Shown: piece after piece, positions 1 through 9,939 of the stretch
Layout of the letters: each line of letters begins with the position of its first letter
Position numbering within the stretch: position 1 is the stretch's first letter
Assembly: GCA_963575745.1 (NCBI GenBank)
Contig: CAUYUJ010018479.1
Span: 103,913 to 126,412 of the forward strand
Origin: Prorocentrum cordatum
Lineage: Eukaryota; Sar; Dinophyceae; Prorocentrales; Prorocentraceae
Length of the DNA: 22,500 bases
Direction of reading: 5' to 3'
The notes under the pieces: model-generated
Databases searched by the model: none
What the model was told of the DNA's origin: nothing
Seen by the model: only the letters and a program-made list of their open reading frames with translations
Program-made: the position numbers and the translations under genes

Positions 1-232
1 TTGGCGATGAGAAGTTGCCATTGTACGAACCTGACGGGCATTGGAGGCGCTAGGGCCCGGAGCGGGGCTGGCGCCCCGCCCGCGACGCGCGCCTCTCTGG
101 TGGGGAAAGCAAGGGGCGTAGGTCTCGGAACCCGAAGTCGGCGCATTGGCCGGAGCTTCGAGGCCGCGGTGACTAGCCGCGACCCCTCTGGAGCGCCTTG
201 CTGATCTCCGAGCTCGGATTGCCGAGGGGAAA
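1..232. other. No supported feature
   Basis: GC-rich sequence with a short open frame at the window edge (1-204, +). The frame has no recognisable domain and no clear tandem structure. It could be the tail of something outside the window, but nothing supports calling it. Confidence 0.4.
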
Positions 233-344
233 ATGCAGGGGGACTCAGTGGGGGTCGTTCTGTTTCTGCTGCTGTTTCGGCCGGTGGTGACAGGGCCAAA
301 GATTTGGCCCGCGTGTGAGACTAGCCGCGCAACGCACGCGAAGT

Positions 345-1189
345 CTCTGGCCAGCGCATCCGGGACCGGCGCCCCGACGTTCAGCAGCGCGACGGGGTCG
401 ATCGCCGCGGCGCTGAGCACCGCGACGGGATCCAGCACGACGGAAACGAGCACCGCGACGTTGAGCAGCGCGACGGGGTTGATGAACCGGACGTTGGGCG
501 CGCAATGGGATCGAGCGCCAGCAGCGTCGCATCGACGAGCAAGACGATTTTTGCAACAAGCTCTGCGTCTTCGTGCAGCACCACCGGCGCCGCCGCCTCG
601 ACGCTGCGCAGCGCGGCGGAGCCGACCGCCACGACGCTGCGCAGCAGGGCGGGGCTGAGCTCGACGGCGTCGGGCACGGCGACTCGCGGCCTCGCATCTT
701 CGAGTGAGACGAGCAGCGCAACGAGCACCGCGTCTTCGCGCAGCACGTCCGGGGCCATCACCTCGACGCTGATCAGCGCGATGGAGTCGAGCGTCGCTGC
801 GTTGAGCAGCGAGACGGGGCGCGGCGCGACCGAGCGGAACACCGCGTCTTTGAGCAGCACGACGGAGTCGCACCGCAACGGTGAGAAGCGCGACTCAGGC
901 ACTCGCGCGAGACGAGCAGCGCCATGGGCGCCGCGTCTTTGGGCAGCACGCCTGGGGGGAGCACCTCCGCGTTGATCAGCGCGACGGTGTCGAGCACCGC
1001 GACGTTGAGCCGCGCGACGGGATGCAGTGCGACCGAGTTGAGCACTGCGTCTCTGAGCAGCGCGACGGAGTCGAACCTCGCGACGTTGAGCAGCGCGACG
1101 GGCTCTAGCATCAGCAGTCCTACACCAAGGGCGGCAATCGCAGTAGCCAAACTTAGACAACAGGCTAACACTGCCAGCTGGCGCCCGCG
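345..1189 (-). pseudogene. Possible exon or pseudogene encoding hydrophobic 11-residue repeats
   Basis: Read on the minus strand from 1189 downward. A hydrophobic segment (LAVLACCLSLATAIAALG, a likely membrane helix) is followed by 11-residue units such as VALLNVARFDS, VALLRDAVLNS and VARLNVAVLDT. A block of about 56 residues then appears a second time after a frame change near 895: VALLRDAVLNS-VALHP-VARLNVAVLDT pairs with VVLLKDAVFRS-VAPRP-VSLLNAATLDS, and PPGVLPKDAAPMALLVS pairs with APDVLREDAVLVALLVS. After a second frame change near 505 the repeat resumes (PVALLNVAVL). Substitutions are conservative (L/I/V, K/R), suggesting past selection on this strand. The plus strand also stays open (Ser/Thr/Ala-rich), so a plain minisatellite remains possible. 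No family recognised. Confidence 0.3.
361..1110. repeat. GAGCANCGCGACG minisatellite
   Basis: The core GAGCAGCGCGACG or GAGCACCGCGACG recurs at irregular 15-36-base spacing, often 33, throughout this stretch, with variable linkers. It underlies the open frames on both strands, including the minus-strand repeat peptide reported separately. Confidence 0.7.
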
Positions 1190-1740
1190 AAAAGCCGAAA
1201 CGGCTCCAGGCCAAAATGCCAGCGGGAAGTTATACTTAATATCAAGTTGAGCCCGCGAGGCCCCCGGCATAGGCCGACAAGGGCACGCGCGCGCCCACGA
1301 GATGCCCAAATGGCCTGAGGCTGGCAACCGGGGGAGATCTCCCCGTCCCAAAAACATTGGCGCTGGCGAGAAGTCGCCCAGGCCTCGAGCCAGAGCCAGC
1401 TGGCGCGGCGTTCTTGTTTAGCGCGCCAGGTCGAGCCTGCGAGAAGCTTGAACACCCTGGGCAGAGGGCGGCACATTTTGCGCGTGAGCCTACGAGGAGC
1501 AAAAGGGCCCGTGGTCAGCGCTTGGGGGGATCTCCCCGACCAAAGAAAACACCAAGGCCCCAGGCGAAAGCCAGCTGGGGCGGTCGCCCGCCGACCTGGC
1601 GCCTGCGAGAAACCCACGGGGCCCGAGGCCAACGCCGGGTACGGGTGCTTTGATTGCCGTTTTGGCGCCTCCGTGAAGTCGATCAGGCCCCAGGCGGAAC
1701 CCGGCGGCCAATTCAACCAAGCGGGTTCGCAAATTCGAGC
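1172..1740. repeat. Degenerate dispersed/tandem repeat built on GGCGCCTGCGAGAAG
   Basis: Related segments begin near 1180, 1287, 1360, 1418, 1590 and 1661. Each has a GGCGC-N-GCGAGAAG-like start followed by a CAGGCCCCAGGC-like stretch and often GCCAGCTGG. Two also share GGGGATCTCCCCG (near 1331 and 1527). Spacing is irregular (about 60-170), so this is an old, eroded array. No gene recognised through about 2140. Confidence 0.45.
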
Positions 1741-2840
1741 CGCCGTTCCCCGCCCCCGAAGGCAATGCGAGGGGGACGGCGGCCCACAGACCGACCTGAT
1801 TCGCGGAGGGGGGTCTGGGGGAAACCCTAGGCCCGTCCCAGGCCGGTCGCCCCCCCCTGGAGAGTGGCGATGTTCCCGGGCTCGACGCGGCACCTGCCTC
1901 CGTTTTGGCCGCGGTCCTTCTTTGGGTTTTTTCTCGCCCAGCAGCGGTTCGCTGCAGGAGGCCCATTGCCTCATCATCGTCAGGCTCCGTAAATGCTTCT
2001 GTCCTCCTCCGCCTCCTGTTTCACGCTTCTCCACTGCGCATTGCGGCGGCAAGCTCTAGGGGGCAGGCCGGTTTCCCGCAGGAGAACTGCCCCCGAAATG
2101 CTTCCAGGAGGATGCCTGCCAATAGGCGCCTGGCAGCCCATGAGGCGTCTCGCGGCTACATCCTGCACGGCGTCCCCAGAGAGGATGTCAGGGCCCCCCC
2201 GGATCACGATCCCCTGCAGGGCGTCAGGCCATTGAGAAGTGCGCGGCGATGCCCCTGGCGACCCAGGCCAAGGGGGTGCCGACGTGGGCGGGGCGGCGGG
2301 ATGCGAGCCTTGGTTCTGGAAGTGTCGGTGGAGCTCCCCGTGCGGGGACGCTGCGCAAATGGTGCCGTGGGCCCCAAAATTGAGCTCAGGGGGGTTGCGA
2401 TCCGTATTAGAGCCGTGCCGAAATTGGTGGGGGAACGTTTCGTTAACGTTACCATATTCGGGGGGCGTGATTGGTACCTGTTCGTTTCCACGTTGAAAAA
2501 GTGTGTTGTTCACTACTGCAGCGGAGCTGTGACAGAATCGCACTACCCAGTGACTGTCACTGGCGACGAGGAGGGGGAAGGGGAAAGAAGGAGGAGGAAT
2601 GAACACAAGCAGGCTCTTCGTATTTCTGACAGGTATTTCCAAGCCCCTGCGCCCGAATCGGAAAGAGGGAGGGTGCAGGGTACGGAGCGGACAGGGACGC
2701 CAGGGCCTGGTGAGGGTCCCTAGACGTCCCGTGTTTTTTTGTATTCTTACACATTCGTGACACACACACATGCTTGGGTGCTGGGGGGGCCAGGGCCCGG
2801 GCGGACACACCCTCCCTGATTCTCCACCCCCCTCTTTATG
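1741..2840. other. Non-coding stretch with one eroded satellite unit
   Basis: Between 2190 and 2400 there is a single unit resembling the 91-bp repeat of 3773-4290 (GGTGCCGACGTGGGCGGGG, GCGAGCCTTGGTTCTGG, GGTGGAGCTCC). The rest includes a purine-rich run (2565-2600) and a short CA tract (about 2760-2770). Several open frames exist on both strands, none with a recognisable domain. Confidence 0.4.
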
Positions 2841-2859
2841 GCCAGCGACATGATTGACC

Positions 2860-3330
2860 CTTTCTGGGGCCTCCTGGGCCTTCCCCCGCCGTTCAAAACT
2901 GCTTTGGAGGCCATCAAAAAGCGACCAGAGCGGCCTGACAGGGCCGAGAACGCTCGAATATGGCCCCAAAACGGTTCAAGAGGCTGCGAAGATGTCCAAA
3001 GAAGGCTCCAAGCTGTGCCCCGAGAAGGCCAACATTGATTCATCCGGGAGGGAAGCAAACATGTTTAAGACATTCGCACTGTGGGTTGTAACAGCGCCCA
3101 TATGGCCCAAGATGCCCCACGTATCGCCCGAAGACGACCCAAGAGGTCTCCAAGAGGAGAGGGCCTCAGGACTGCCCAAGAGAGCTCCAAGACGGTCCAA
3201 GAGGCGCCCAAGACGTCCCAGAGGAGAACTCCAATTCACATTTCGAGCCCTCCGCCATGAGTGGCCCCCCGAGGCAGCAGCAGGGACCCAAGAGGCCCCC
3301 ACAGGGCCCACATGAGATCACAAGAAGCTT
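2860..3330. repeat. CCCAAGAG-type short-period minisatellite
   Basis: Words such as CCCAAGAGG, CTCCAAGAG, GTCCAAGAGG and GCCCAAGACG recur at about 18-20-base spacing, most clearly at 3120-3310. The complementary word family (GGGGCCTCTTGG) dominates 12000-12440, so the same minisatellite type occurs in inverted orientation 9 kb away. Confidence 0.55.
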
Positions 3331-3589
3331 CACAGTTCGCTCCATGAGGGGACCGAGAAGCATGCCAATAGATCCCGAACCAAAGATATCCAAGCACCCT
3401 CATGCCCCAAACTCAGGCAAAGTAGCGGTATGGGCTGAAGGCCATCGATAAGCAAGCAGTTTGTTTGGCGACGGAGCCATCTTTATGCAGTCATGAGTAG
3501 TGCAGGGCGCGGGTCTCTCTTCATACATTGTGCGCCGCGGGGCAATGCGGAAAGATGGCTGCTGCGGAGCACGCGTGCACGGGTGTTTT

Positions 3590-4290
3590 GAATCCCTTCT
3601 GGGCACGATCCACGTGAAGGATTGCGCGAACACGCCCATTGAGGCCGCAGGTGAACCTCCTCCGGGTACGCCCCATGCGAGGCATGTTTCGAAACTGGCG
3701 GGGGGACTCCATGCGCAGCTTCCCATTTGTGCCATAGGTGGAGCTCCATCTGGGACATGATTCACGTGACAGGTGTGCCGACATGGGCGAGGGGGGATGT
3801 TGTACGAATCTTGTCTCCGGGCCGTTCGGTGGTGCTCCTTATGGGCACGATCTGCGTGATGGGGTGTGCCGCAATGGCCAGGGGGCGGCGCAGTGCGAAC
3901 CCTGCCTCTGGGGCCGTGTTCGAGATCCCTTCTTGGCAACGGTCCGTGTGAGAGGTGTGCCGAAATAGGCTGGAGGGCTGGATGCGAACCTTGTTTTTGG
4001 GGCCGTCCGTGGAATTCTTTGCGGGCCACGATCCGTGTGAGAAATGTGCCGGAGTGAGCGGGGCGACGCTACGAAGCTCTCCTTCGGTTGCCGCAAATGC
4101 GTATCCGCGTGGTGGGCGTGCTGTTGTGCGAATCTTGTCTTTGGGGACGTAGGTGGAGCTCCATGTGGGGCGCGATCCCTGGGAGGGGTGTGCCGACACG
4201 GGCGGGGGGGCCCCGAAGCCCTCGGTTAGTCCCGTCTCTGGGGCCACAGGTGGAGCTCCCTGAGGTGCACGATCCGTGCAGCAATGTATG
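3590..4290. repeat. Degenerate 91-bp tandem repeat
   Basis: The word GTGTGCCG or a close variant lies at 3773, 3864, 3955 and 4044 (spacing 91, 91, 89) and again at 4188. Each unit carries GATCCGTGTGAGAGG before it and a GCGAACCTTGTCTTTGGGGCC-like stretch with GGTGGAGCTCC after it. GGTGGAGCTCC and GGGGCCACG also occur in the 77-bp satellite downstream, suggesting common descent. The period is not a multiple of three and no reading frame persists. Confidence 0.7.
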
Positions 4291-4380
4291 TCCTCCGATG
4301 CCGAACACTTTAGACTACAACTTGAGTTGCCTGGAACTGGGGCGCACGCGCGAAGCGCGCGTGTGGTTCTTAGTACTTGT

Positions 4381-4410
4381 GTATATATACATATATATAT
4401 ATATATACAA
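4381..4410. repeat. TA-rich microsatellite
   Basis: Short alternating TA/CA tract (GTATATATACATATATATAT and on) in otherwise GC-rich DNA. Nothing else is recognised between about 4290 and 4635. Confidence 0.8.
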
Positions 4411-4634
4411 GACTGCAGTGGCGTTTCGCGCCATGCACCTTGTTCCTTGTAGTTTCGAATGCAGGCGGCGTGCGTGCGCGTGGAGATGGGGCGGGCCACC
4501 GCCAAGTCGGAATGGGTGAGGAATTCCTAAGCGGGAGCGACTGGACAACACCAGCTGAGGCCAGCTCAGTGCGTTTGGGGGCCCCGAGGCGCGAATACGT
4601 CTCAGACGAGTGGTTGGTCAATCATGAAGCAAGC

Positions 4635-4742
4635 ATCCTCCTCCTCTTTCTCCTCCTCTCCCTTCTCCTCCTCTCTTTTCTCCTCATTCTCCGCCGCCCC
4701 CCTCTTTTTCTGATTCCTCCTCCTCCTCCTCTTCCTCCTCAG

Positions 4743-4774
<32 letters not shown>

Positions 4775-4940
4775 TCTTCCTCTTCCTCCAGTTCCTACTC
4801 GTCCTCTTATTTTTCCTGCTCCTCCTCTGTCTGCATATTACCCATTCTCCTTGTCCTTCTCTCCTTCCTCGTCGTCCTTTTCGTCGTCGTCCTCCTCCTC
4901 TTCCTCCTCCTCCTCCTCCTCCTCCTTCCCCCTCCCTCCC
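4635..4940. repeat. CTC/CCT polypyrimidine tract
   Basis: About 300 bases of almost pure pyrimidine on the plus strand, mostly CTC triplets with CTT variants. It is open in several frames only because of composition. Confidence 0.9.
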
Positions 4941-5075
4941 AACGTGTCTCGCGCTTTCGCTTCTAATCGGCTCTTGCGGCCTCAGGAGGGCCCCGAAGAG
5001 CTTCAAAACAGGCCCCAGAGAGGCCCAAGGCTGGCCGAAGAGGGCCCGGGAAGGCAGCTTTCCACAGGGACCGCA
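4941..5075. repeat. Single copy of the ~165-bp repeat, left of the satellite
   Basis: Contains TTCGCTTCTAATCGGCTCTTG, then GAGGCCCAAGGCTGGCCGAA and GAGGGCCC. The same order of words recurs in three copies at 6400-6930. This repeat therefore brackets the 77-bp satellite. Confidence 0.6.
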
Positions 5076-5157
5076 GAGCCGGAAACCTGACAACAATTAT
5101 CTTGGCGAAGGACCCGACCATATGCAGTTGTGAGTAACGCGTTGTGGGTGCCGTTTT

Positions 5158-6395
5158 CGGTGGAGCTCCCTATGGCCACGAAGCGCGTGAGGGACGTGCT
5201 GTAATGGGTGGGGGAGACGCATGCGGGCGGTGCCGCTGAAGCCTTCGGTGGGGCTTTCTCTGTGCCGCGAATGTGCCGCGAAACGCTGCACTGGGTGTGG
5301 CTGGCGCATGTGGCCACCCCCACTGGGGCCTCGGGTGGAGCCTCCTGTGTGGCAGCGGAACGCTGTACTGGGTGTGGCGGACGCATGTGGCCACCCCCAC
5401 GGGGACCTCAGGTGGAGCTCCCTATGGGGCCACGAAACGCTGTACTGGGTGTGGTGGACGCGTGTGGCCACCCCCGCTGGGGCCTTGCGTGGGGTCCCTA
5501 TGGGGCCACGAAGCGCCGTACTCGGTGTGGCGGACGCATGTGGCCACCCCCACTGGGGTCTTGGGTGGAGCTCCCTATGGGGCCACGAACCGCTGTACTG
5601 GGTGTGGTGGACGCATGTGGCCACCCCCGCTGGGGCCTTAGGTGGAGCTTCCTATGGGGCCACGAAGCGCTGTACTGGGTGTGGCGGACGCATGTGGCCA
5701 ACCCCACTGGGGTCTTGGGTGGAGCTTCCTATGGGGCCACGAAGCGCTGTACTGGGTGTGGCGGACGCATGTGGCCACCCCCACTGGGGCCTTGCGTGGG
5801 GTCCCCATGGGGCCACGAACCGCTGTACTGGGTGTGGCGGACGCATGTGACAACCCCAACTGGGGTCTTGGGTGGAGCTCCCTATGGGGCCACGGAACGC
5901 TTTACTGGGTATGGCGGACGCATGTGGCCACCCCCGCTGGTGCCTTAGGTGGAGCTCCCTATGGGGCCACGAACCGCTGTACTGGGTGCGGCGGACGCAT
6001 CCACCCCCAATGGGGGCGTGGAGCTCCCTATGGGGCCACGAACCGCTGTACTGGGTGTGGCGGACTCATGTGGCCACCCCCAGTGGGGCCTTGCGTGGAG
6101 ATTCCTTTGGGGCCACGAAGCGCTGTACTGGGTGTGGCGGACGCATGTGGCCACCCCCGCTGAGGCCTTAGGTGGAGCTCCCTATGAGGCCACGAAGCGC
6201 TGTACTGGGTGTGACGGGCGCATGTGGACATCCCCACTGGGGTCTTGGGTGGAGCTCCCTATGGGGCCACGAAGCGCTTTACTGGGTGTGGCGGGCGCAT
6301 GTGGCCACCCCCACTGGGGCCTTGCGCGTGGAGCTCCCTATGGGGCCACGAAGCGCTGTATTGGGTGTGGCGGACGCATGTGGCCACCCCGACGA
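5158..6395. repeat. 77-bp satellite array, about 16 units
   Basis: Units contain GGTGGAGCTCCCTATGGGGC, then CACGAAGCGCTGTACTGGGT, then GTGGCGGACGCATGTGGCCA, then CCCCCACTGGGGTCTT. The anchor GGTGGAG or its variant falls at 5411, 5488, 5564, 5641, 5718, 5795, 5871 and 5948 (spacing 76-77). One unit near 6000-6016 is shortened. The first one or two units (5158-5340) are strongly diverged and the centre is most homogeneous, as expected for unequal exchange. Because 77 is not divisible by three, open frames rotate through all phases, so the long ORFs here are not genes. The GTGGCCAC and GGAGCTCC palindromes recur in most units. Confidence 0.95.
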
Positions 6396-6930
6396 TAGCC
6401 CCAGGATGGCCCCAGAGAGGCGCAAGCCGAGGCCCACAGAGGCCAAAGGCTGTCCGAAAATGGCCGAAATATTGGAACATCAATGAACACACATGGGGAA
6501 ATCAATGTTTTTGGCCATCTCGCCTTTTCGCTTACTATCCGCCCTTGAGGCGTCAAGATTGCCCGAAGGCGTCTCCAAACGAGTCCCCAGACGAGCCCCA
6601 CAGAGGCCCACGGCTGGCCGAAGAGGGCCCAAATAGTTGAACATCGATGGAAACCCTGGGACAACTTATGTTTTTGGCCTTCTCGCCTTTTCGCTTACGA
6701 TTAGCTCTTGAGACGCCGAGATAGCTACAGGAGGGCTCCAAATGAGTCACCAGACGAGCCCCAAAGAGGCCCAAGGCTGGCGCAACAGGGCCCGGAGAGT
6801 CGAAAATCAAAGAAAGCCCAATCAAGAACAACAATGTTTTCGGCCTTCTCACTTTTTCGCTTCCGGTTGGCTCGGGGGGCAGGATGGCCGCAGAGAGGCG
6901 AAAGACAGGCCCGAGGATTCGAAATTCGTT
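6396..6930. repeat. ~165-bp tandem repeat, three copies
   Basis: The marker ATGTTTTTGGCC or ATGTTTTCGGCC lies at 6505, 6668 and 6834 (spacing 163 and 166). Each is followed by TCTCGCCTTTTCGCTT, then AACGAGTC or AATGAGTC, CCAGACGAGCCCCA and a GGCTGGCCGAAGAGGGCCC-like end. No coding evidence. Confidence 0.75.
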
Positions 6931-7170
6931 TGGGGGGGGTGCGCGGGAGGTGGGCTTCCCGGCCCTGTAGCAGATATGACTAGGAATAGATGCACACATA
7001 TAGTCCAGCCCCCTGGGGCCAAAATATGTGCATATCCACCAGCCCCCGGGATCCCAGGATGTCGGTTCCCCAGGCGGTGGAAATGGATTAATCTCCGCCT
7101 GGCGAACCCGTGGGTTCGCTTGGGATCAGAGGGAGGGGGTGGAGGCGGCGAGGCCCGATGGCGGAAACAG

Positions 7171-7286
7171 CTCTCTCCTTCTCTCTCTCTCTCTTTTTTT
7201 TTTTTCTCTCTCTCTCTCTCTCTCTCCTTCTCTCTCTCCTTCTCTCTCCTTCTCTCTCTCCTTCTCTCTCTCTCTCTCTTTTTCTC
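7171..7286. repeat. TC microsatellite
   Basis: About 116 bases of CT dinucleotides interrupted by CTT and one T run. The preceding 6931-7170 holds nothing I recognise. Confidence 0.95.
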
Positions 7287-7740
7287 GGGGGACGTCCAGG
7301 AGGGCGGGAGGACCAGGATGCGTTTGGGTATGATGTTATGCCCGGGGCCACGCCCCCCTCCCCTGTCGGAGTCCCTCTTCCCCGTCAGTCTGCTTCTCTC
7401 GCCCCTCGCGTCCCCGCTGCTGGCCTTGTTTGAAGCTTCTCAATCTGCCGCCGAGCTGCCCCAGCTGATGGAGATTTGCGCTGGCCTCGATGGGAAGGGC
7501 ACTGTCGGAATAAACAACCACCCTGCTCTCGCACAGTGGGTGGCGTAGGCGGTGGCGCCTCGTTGGAAGGCGTTGGGTCGGAGAGAGAGAGGAAGAGGAG
7601 GAGGGTGGAAAGACAAGCTAGGTGCGCTCGCGTCATATCTGACATCCGACCCCTCCCTCCCATCCCTTACCATGGCGCAGATCCCCTCTCTACTCGCACA
7701 GTCGGATGTCGAGCAGGGCAATGATCCCGAAAGGGTACGC
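7287..7740. other. Unassigned stretch, possible terminal exon fragment at its centre
   Basis: A plus frame following the TC tract ends at TAG 7546-7548 with the peptide ELPQLMEICAGLDGKGTVG, continuing INNHPALAQWVA, which looks more protein-like than its surroundings. No domain recognised and no clear acceptor chosen. A purine-rich run follows (7575-7610). Confidence 0.2.
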
Positions 7741-7931
7741 GATGCATTGTAGAGCACGGCATGGCATGGCGTAAAAAAGCACCGCGAATCGCATTGCATT
7801 GCATGCCGTGGCATGGCACGGGAAATGACGCCAGCGCTGCAGCGGGAGCACGAGTCGAAACGAGCGGAAGCGCGGAAATGAGGCCAACGCTGCAGCGGGA
7901 ACACGATTCGGAACGAGCAGACGCACGCCGG
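7741..7931. repeat. GCATGGCA-rich inverted words and a 57-bp tandem pair
   Basis: GGCATGGCATGG near 7757 faces GCCGTGGCATGGCACGG near 7805. Then GAAATGACGCCAGCGCTGCA (from about 7831) is repeated as GAAATGAGGCCAACGCTGCA (from about 7888), each followed by GCGGGAACACGATTCGGAAC or a variant. A third copy of this pair unit lies at about 8338-8385. Confidence 0.6.
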
Positions 7932-7940
7932 AATCGGCTT

Positions 7941-8340
7941 GGGAGGCTTCCCGGGCGCCGGAAGCAGAACTTCAGCATTTTCAAACAAAATGTGTATTGG
8001 AATGGCCTTTTTTCGGCGCCGCCTTGGACATCGATTTTCTGGCGCCGGCTGGAACCGGCTCCAGACCCGGCCCGAGCGCCGGCCCGGGCGCCGGCTCGGG
8101 CGTCCGGCCCGGGCGCCGGCTCGGGCGCCGGCCTGGGCGTCGGAATCGCGACCCGGGAGGCTTCCCGGGCGCCGGAAGCAGAAATTCAGCATTTTCAAAC
8201 GAAAAATGTGTATTAGAATAACATTTTTTTGACGCCGACTCGGAAGTCAATTTTCCGGCGGCGCGGCCGGAACCGGCCAGACCCGGCCCGAGCGCCGGCC
8301 CGGGCGCCGGCTCGGGTGTGCAGCCCGGGCGCCGGCGGAA
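7941..8340. repeat. 214-bp tandem duplication
   Basis: GGGAGGCTTCCCGGGCGCCG at 7941 recurs at 8155. Both copies run through a CAGCATTTTCAAAC segment, an AATGTGTATT segment and a CCGGCCCGAGCGCCGGCCCG segment. Each copy contains nested GGGCGCCGGC and GCCCGGGCGCC palindromes. The second copy is somewhat shorter. Confidence 0.8.
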
Positions 8341-8623
8341 ATGATGCCAGCGTTGCAGCGGGAGCACGATTCGGAACGAGCGGCGCCCGAAAGTGAGGCC
8401 CGCGCCTCAGCGAGAGCGGCATTTTGGGAAACAAATGCAGGCGAAAACCCAATTCGGGGGAAACTTGTATGTAAAAAACAGTACGCGGGGGGGGTCGGAT
8501 ACTTTCGAGCCGTCATCAGGGGAAGAGGGAGAGTAGTATTCATATTGAGTAATTGTGGAGGAGGGAGAGGAGAGCAGCTGGTCTTTTTCCGACGGAGGGC
8601 AGAGGAGGGGGAGGGGGAGAAGA

Positions 8624-8714
8624 GCTGCAAAATCACGCGATGCTTCGTCAAGGGCTCTTGTTTTTTCCAAGCAGAAGCAATAGCCCTTGACGAAGAATCG
8701 CGCGAGTTTGCAGC
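8624..8714. repeat. 33-bp-arm hairpin
   Basis: Arms 8624-8656 and 8682-8714 are reverse complements at 30 of 33 positions, separated by 25 bases. The arm contains GCTTCGTCAAGGGCT, facing AGCCCTTGACGAAG. It could be a foldback relic or a structured RNA; no terminator-like T run follows. Confidence 0.8.
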
Positions 8715-8935
8715 CCGTCTGGCCCTGTAAAGCTGATCGCCAAATGCGGAATCCTAGGTTTCTTGCGATTCACGAAAGAAATTAACAGAGGTTGGGGAGG
8801 AGGACCAGTGCAAGTCCAAAACGCATCACCAATGTCGCAAGAACCCCTCCTTCCAAGCTCCCCCTTCACAGGTGTCTACAGTGCTTTGGGTTCGCTGCGG
8901 GAGGTGGCCCATTATATTGCAATCGTTTGGTAATC

Positions 8936-9720
8936 TCCAGACGCGTCAGAAAACCATTTTTCGGATTTCAACGCCACACATCAACGTTGCTGTCGCGTCC
9001 TGGCAATCCTAAGTCGTGCCTGGGCGCCATCCTGAAGACGTCAACGATGCGAATCGACGTGACCGTTGCGTTCAGACAATTCTAGAGCGTGTCAGAAGAC
9101 TATTCCTGTGACTTCAACCATACGGGCCCGTGCGATTTCTGTAAGCGTTTACGACGAATGTGCGCGGCCTTGAGGCGAGAACCACATTTTGAACAGGAGC
9201 CGCCATCCATCCTTCAAGCAGTGGCGAATATCCAAAACGAATGTGCGCTGTGCTAAGGCGAGAGCCACGTTTAAAACACGACCCGCTCTCCATTCTTGAA
9301 GCTGCAGCAGTTTTCAGACATACGTGCGCCGCGCACAGACGGAAGCCACATTTCGAAAACAACCCGCCATCCATCCTTGAAGCTGTTGCGAAGTTTCAAG
9401 ACACATGTGCGAAGCGCACAGACGAGAACCACAGTTTGAAAACGCCCCGCGATCCATCCTTCAAACTGTTTGCAAGCTGTTTGGACACATGTGTGCCGCG
9501 CACACACGAGAGCCACATTTTGAAAACGACATTCCATCCACCCTTGAACATGTTGCAAGCTTTCACGACGAATGCGCGCGGCGCACTGGCGAGAGCCATA
9601 TTTTGAGATCGACTGGCCCTCCATGTGTGAAAACATGGCGAACTGTTTAAGGCGAGCGTTCGCGGCGCTAATGCGAGAATCACATGTTGAAGACTACACG
9701 CCTTTCATCCGTAAATGTGT
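8936..9720. repeat. 83-bp degenerate satellite, main block
   Basis: The word GAGAGCCAC, GAGAACCAC or a variant lies at 9177, 9260, 9341, 9424, 9508, 9591 and 9675 (spacing 81-84). Each unit reads roughly CACATTTTGAAAACGA, CCGCCATCCATCCTTGAA, GCTGTTGC and ACACATGTGCGCGGCGC. Earlier units (8936-9110) are more eroded. Unit length is not a multiple of three, so the short frames here are artefacts. Confidence 0.85.
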
Positions 9721-9810
9721 TGGAGCTCCCACCTGGCCGCCACACTGACTGACAAGTTTGGAGATACGACAGCGAGGAGGTATATATATAAAGAAATAGG
9801 GTGAATGGTG

Positions 9811-9859
9811 TGGGAGGAGGAGGAAGAGGAGAGGAGAAGGAGGAGGAGGAGGAGGAGGC
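9811..9859. repeat. GGA microsatellite
   Basis: Short run of GGA triplets, preceded by a TATATATATA patch at 9780-9790. Confidence 0.9.
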
Positions 9860-9939
9860 GAAGGTGGATGACCACAGCAGACCGACGATGCATTCACTAT
9901 GCTGCATGACAAATTGAAAAGCGCCCACTGGGGCTGTCA

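Noticed and set aside
4377-5090. A 237-codon plus frame rich in Leu, Pro and Ser.
   Set aside because: Built from the CTC/CCT tract and a copy of the 165-bp repeat; composition alone keeps it open.
5208-6398. Several long plus-strand frames (up to about 246 codons) with Trp/Gly/Cys-rich repeats, resembling a repetitive secreted protein.
   Set aside because: They are produced by the 77-bp satellite. The period is not a multiple of three, so the same DNA is read in rotating frames, and three frames are open at once.
9241-9606. Frames with spaced Cys and His residues in the 83-bp satellite, superficially like zinc-finger repeats.
   Set aside because: The unit length (81-84) breaks frame in each copy, and the Cys/His spacing does not match any finger class.
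5158-9720. Regularly spaced repeats considered as a CRISPR array.
   Set aside because: There are no unique spacers between units (repeats are head-to-tail), no cas genes, and the genome appears eukaryotic.
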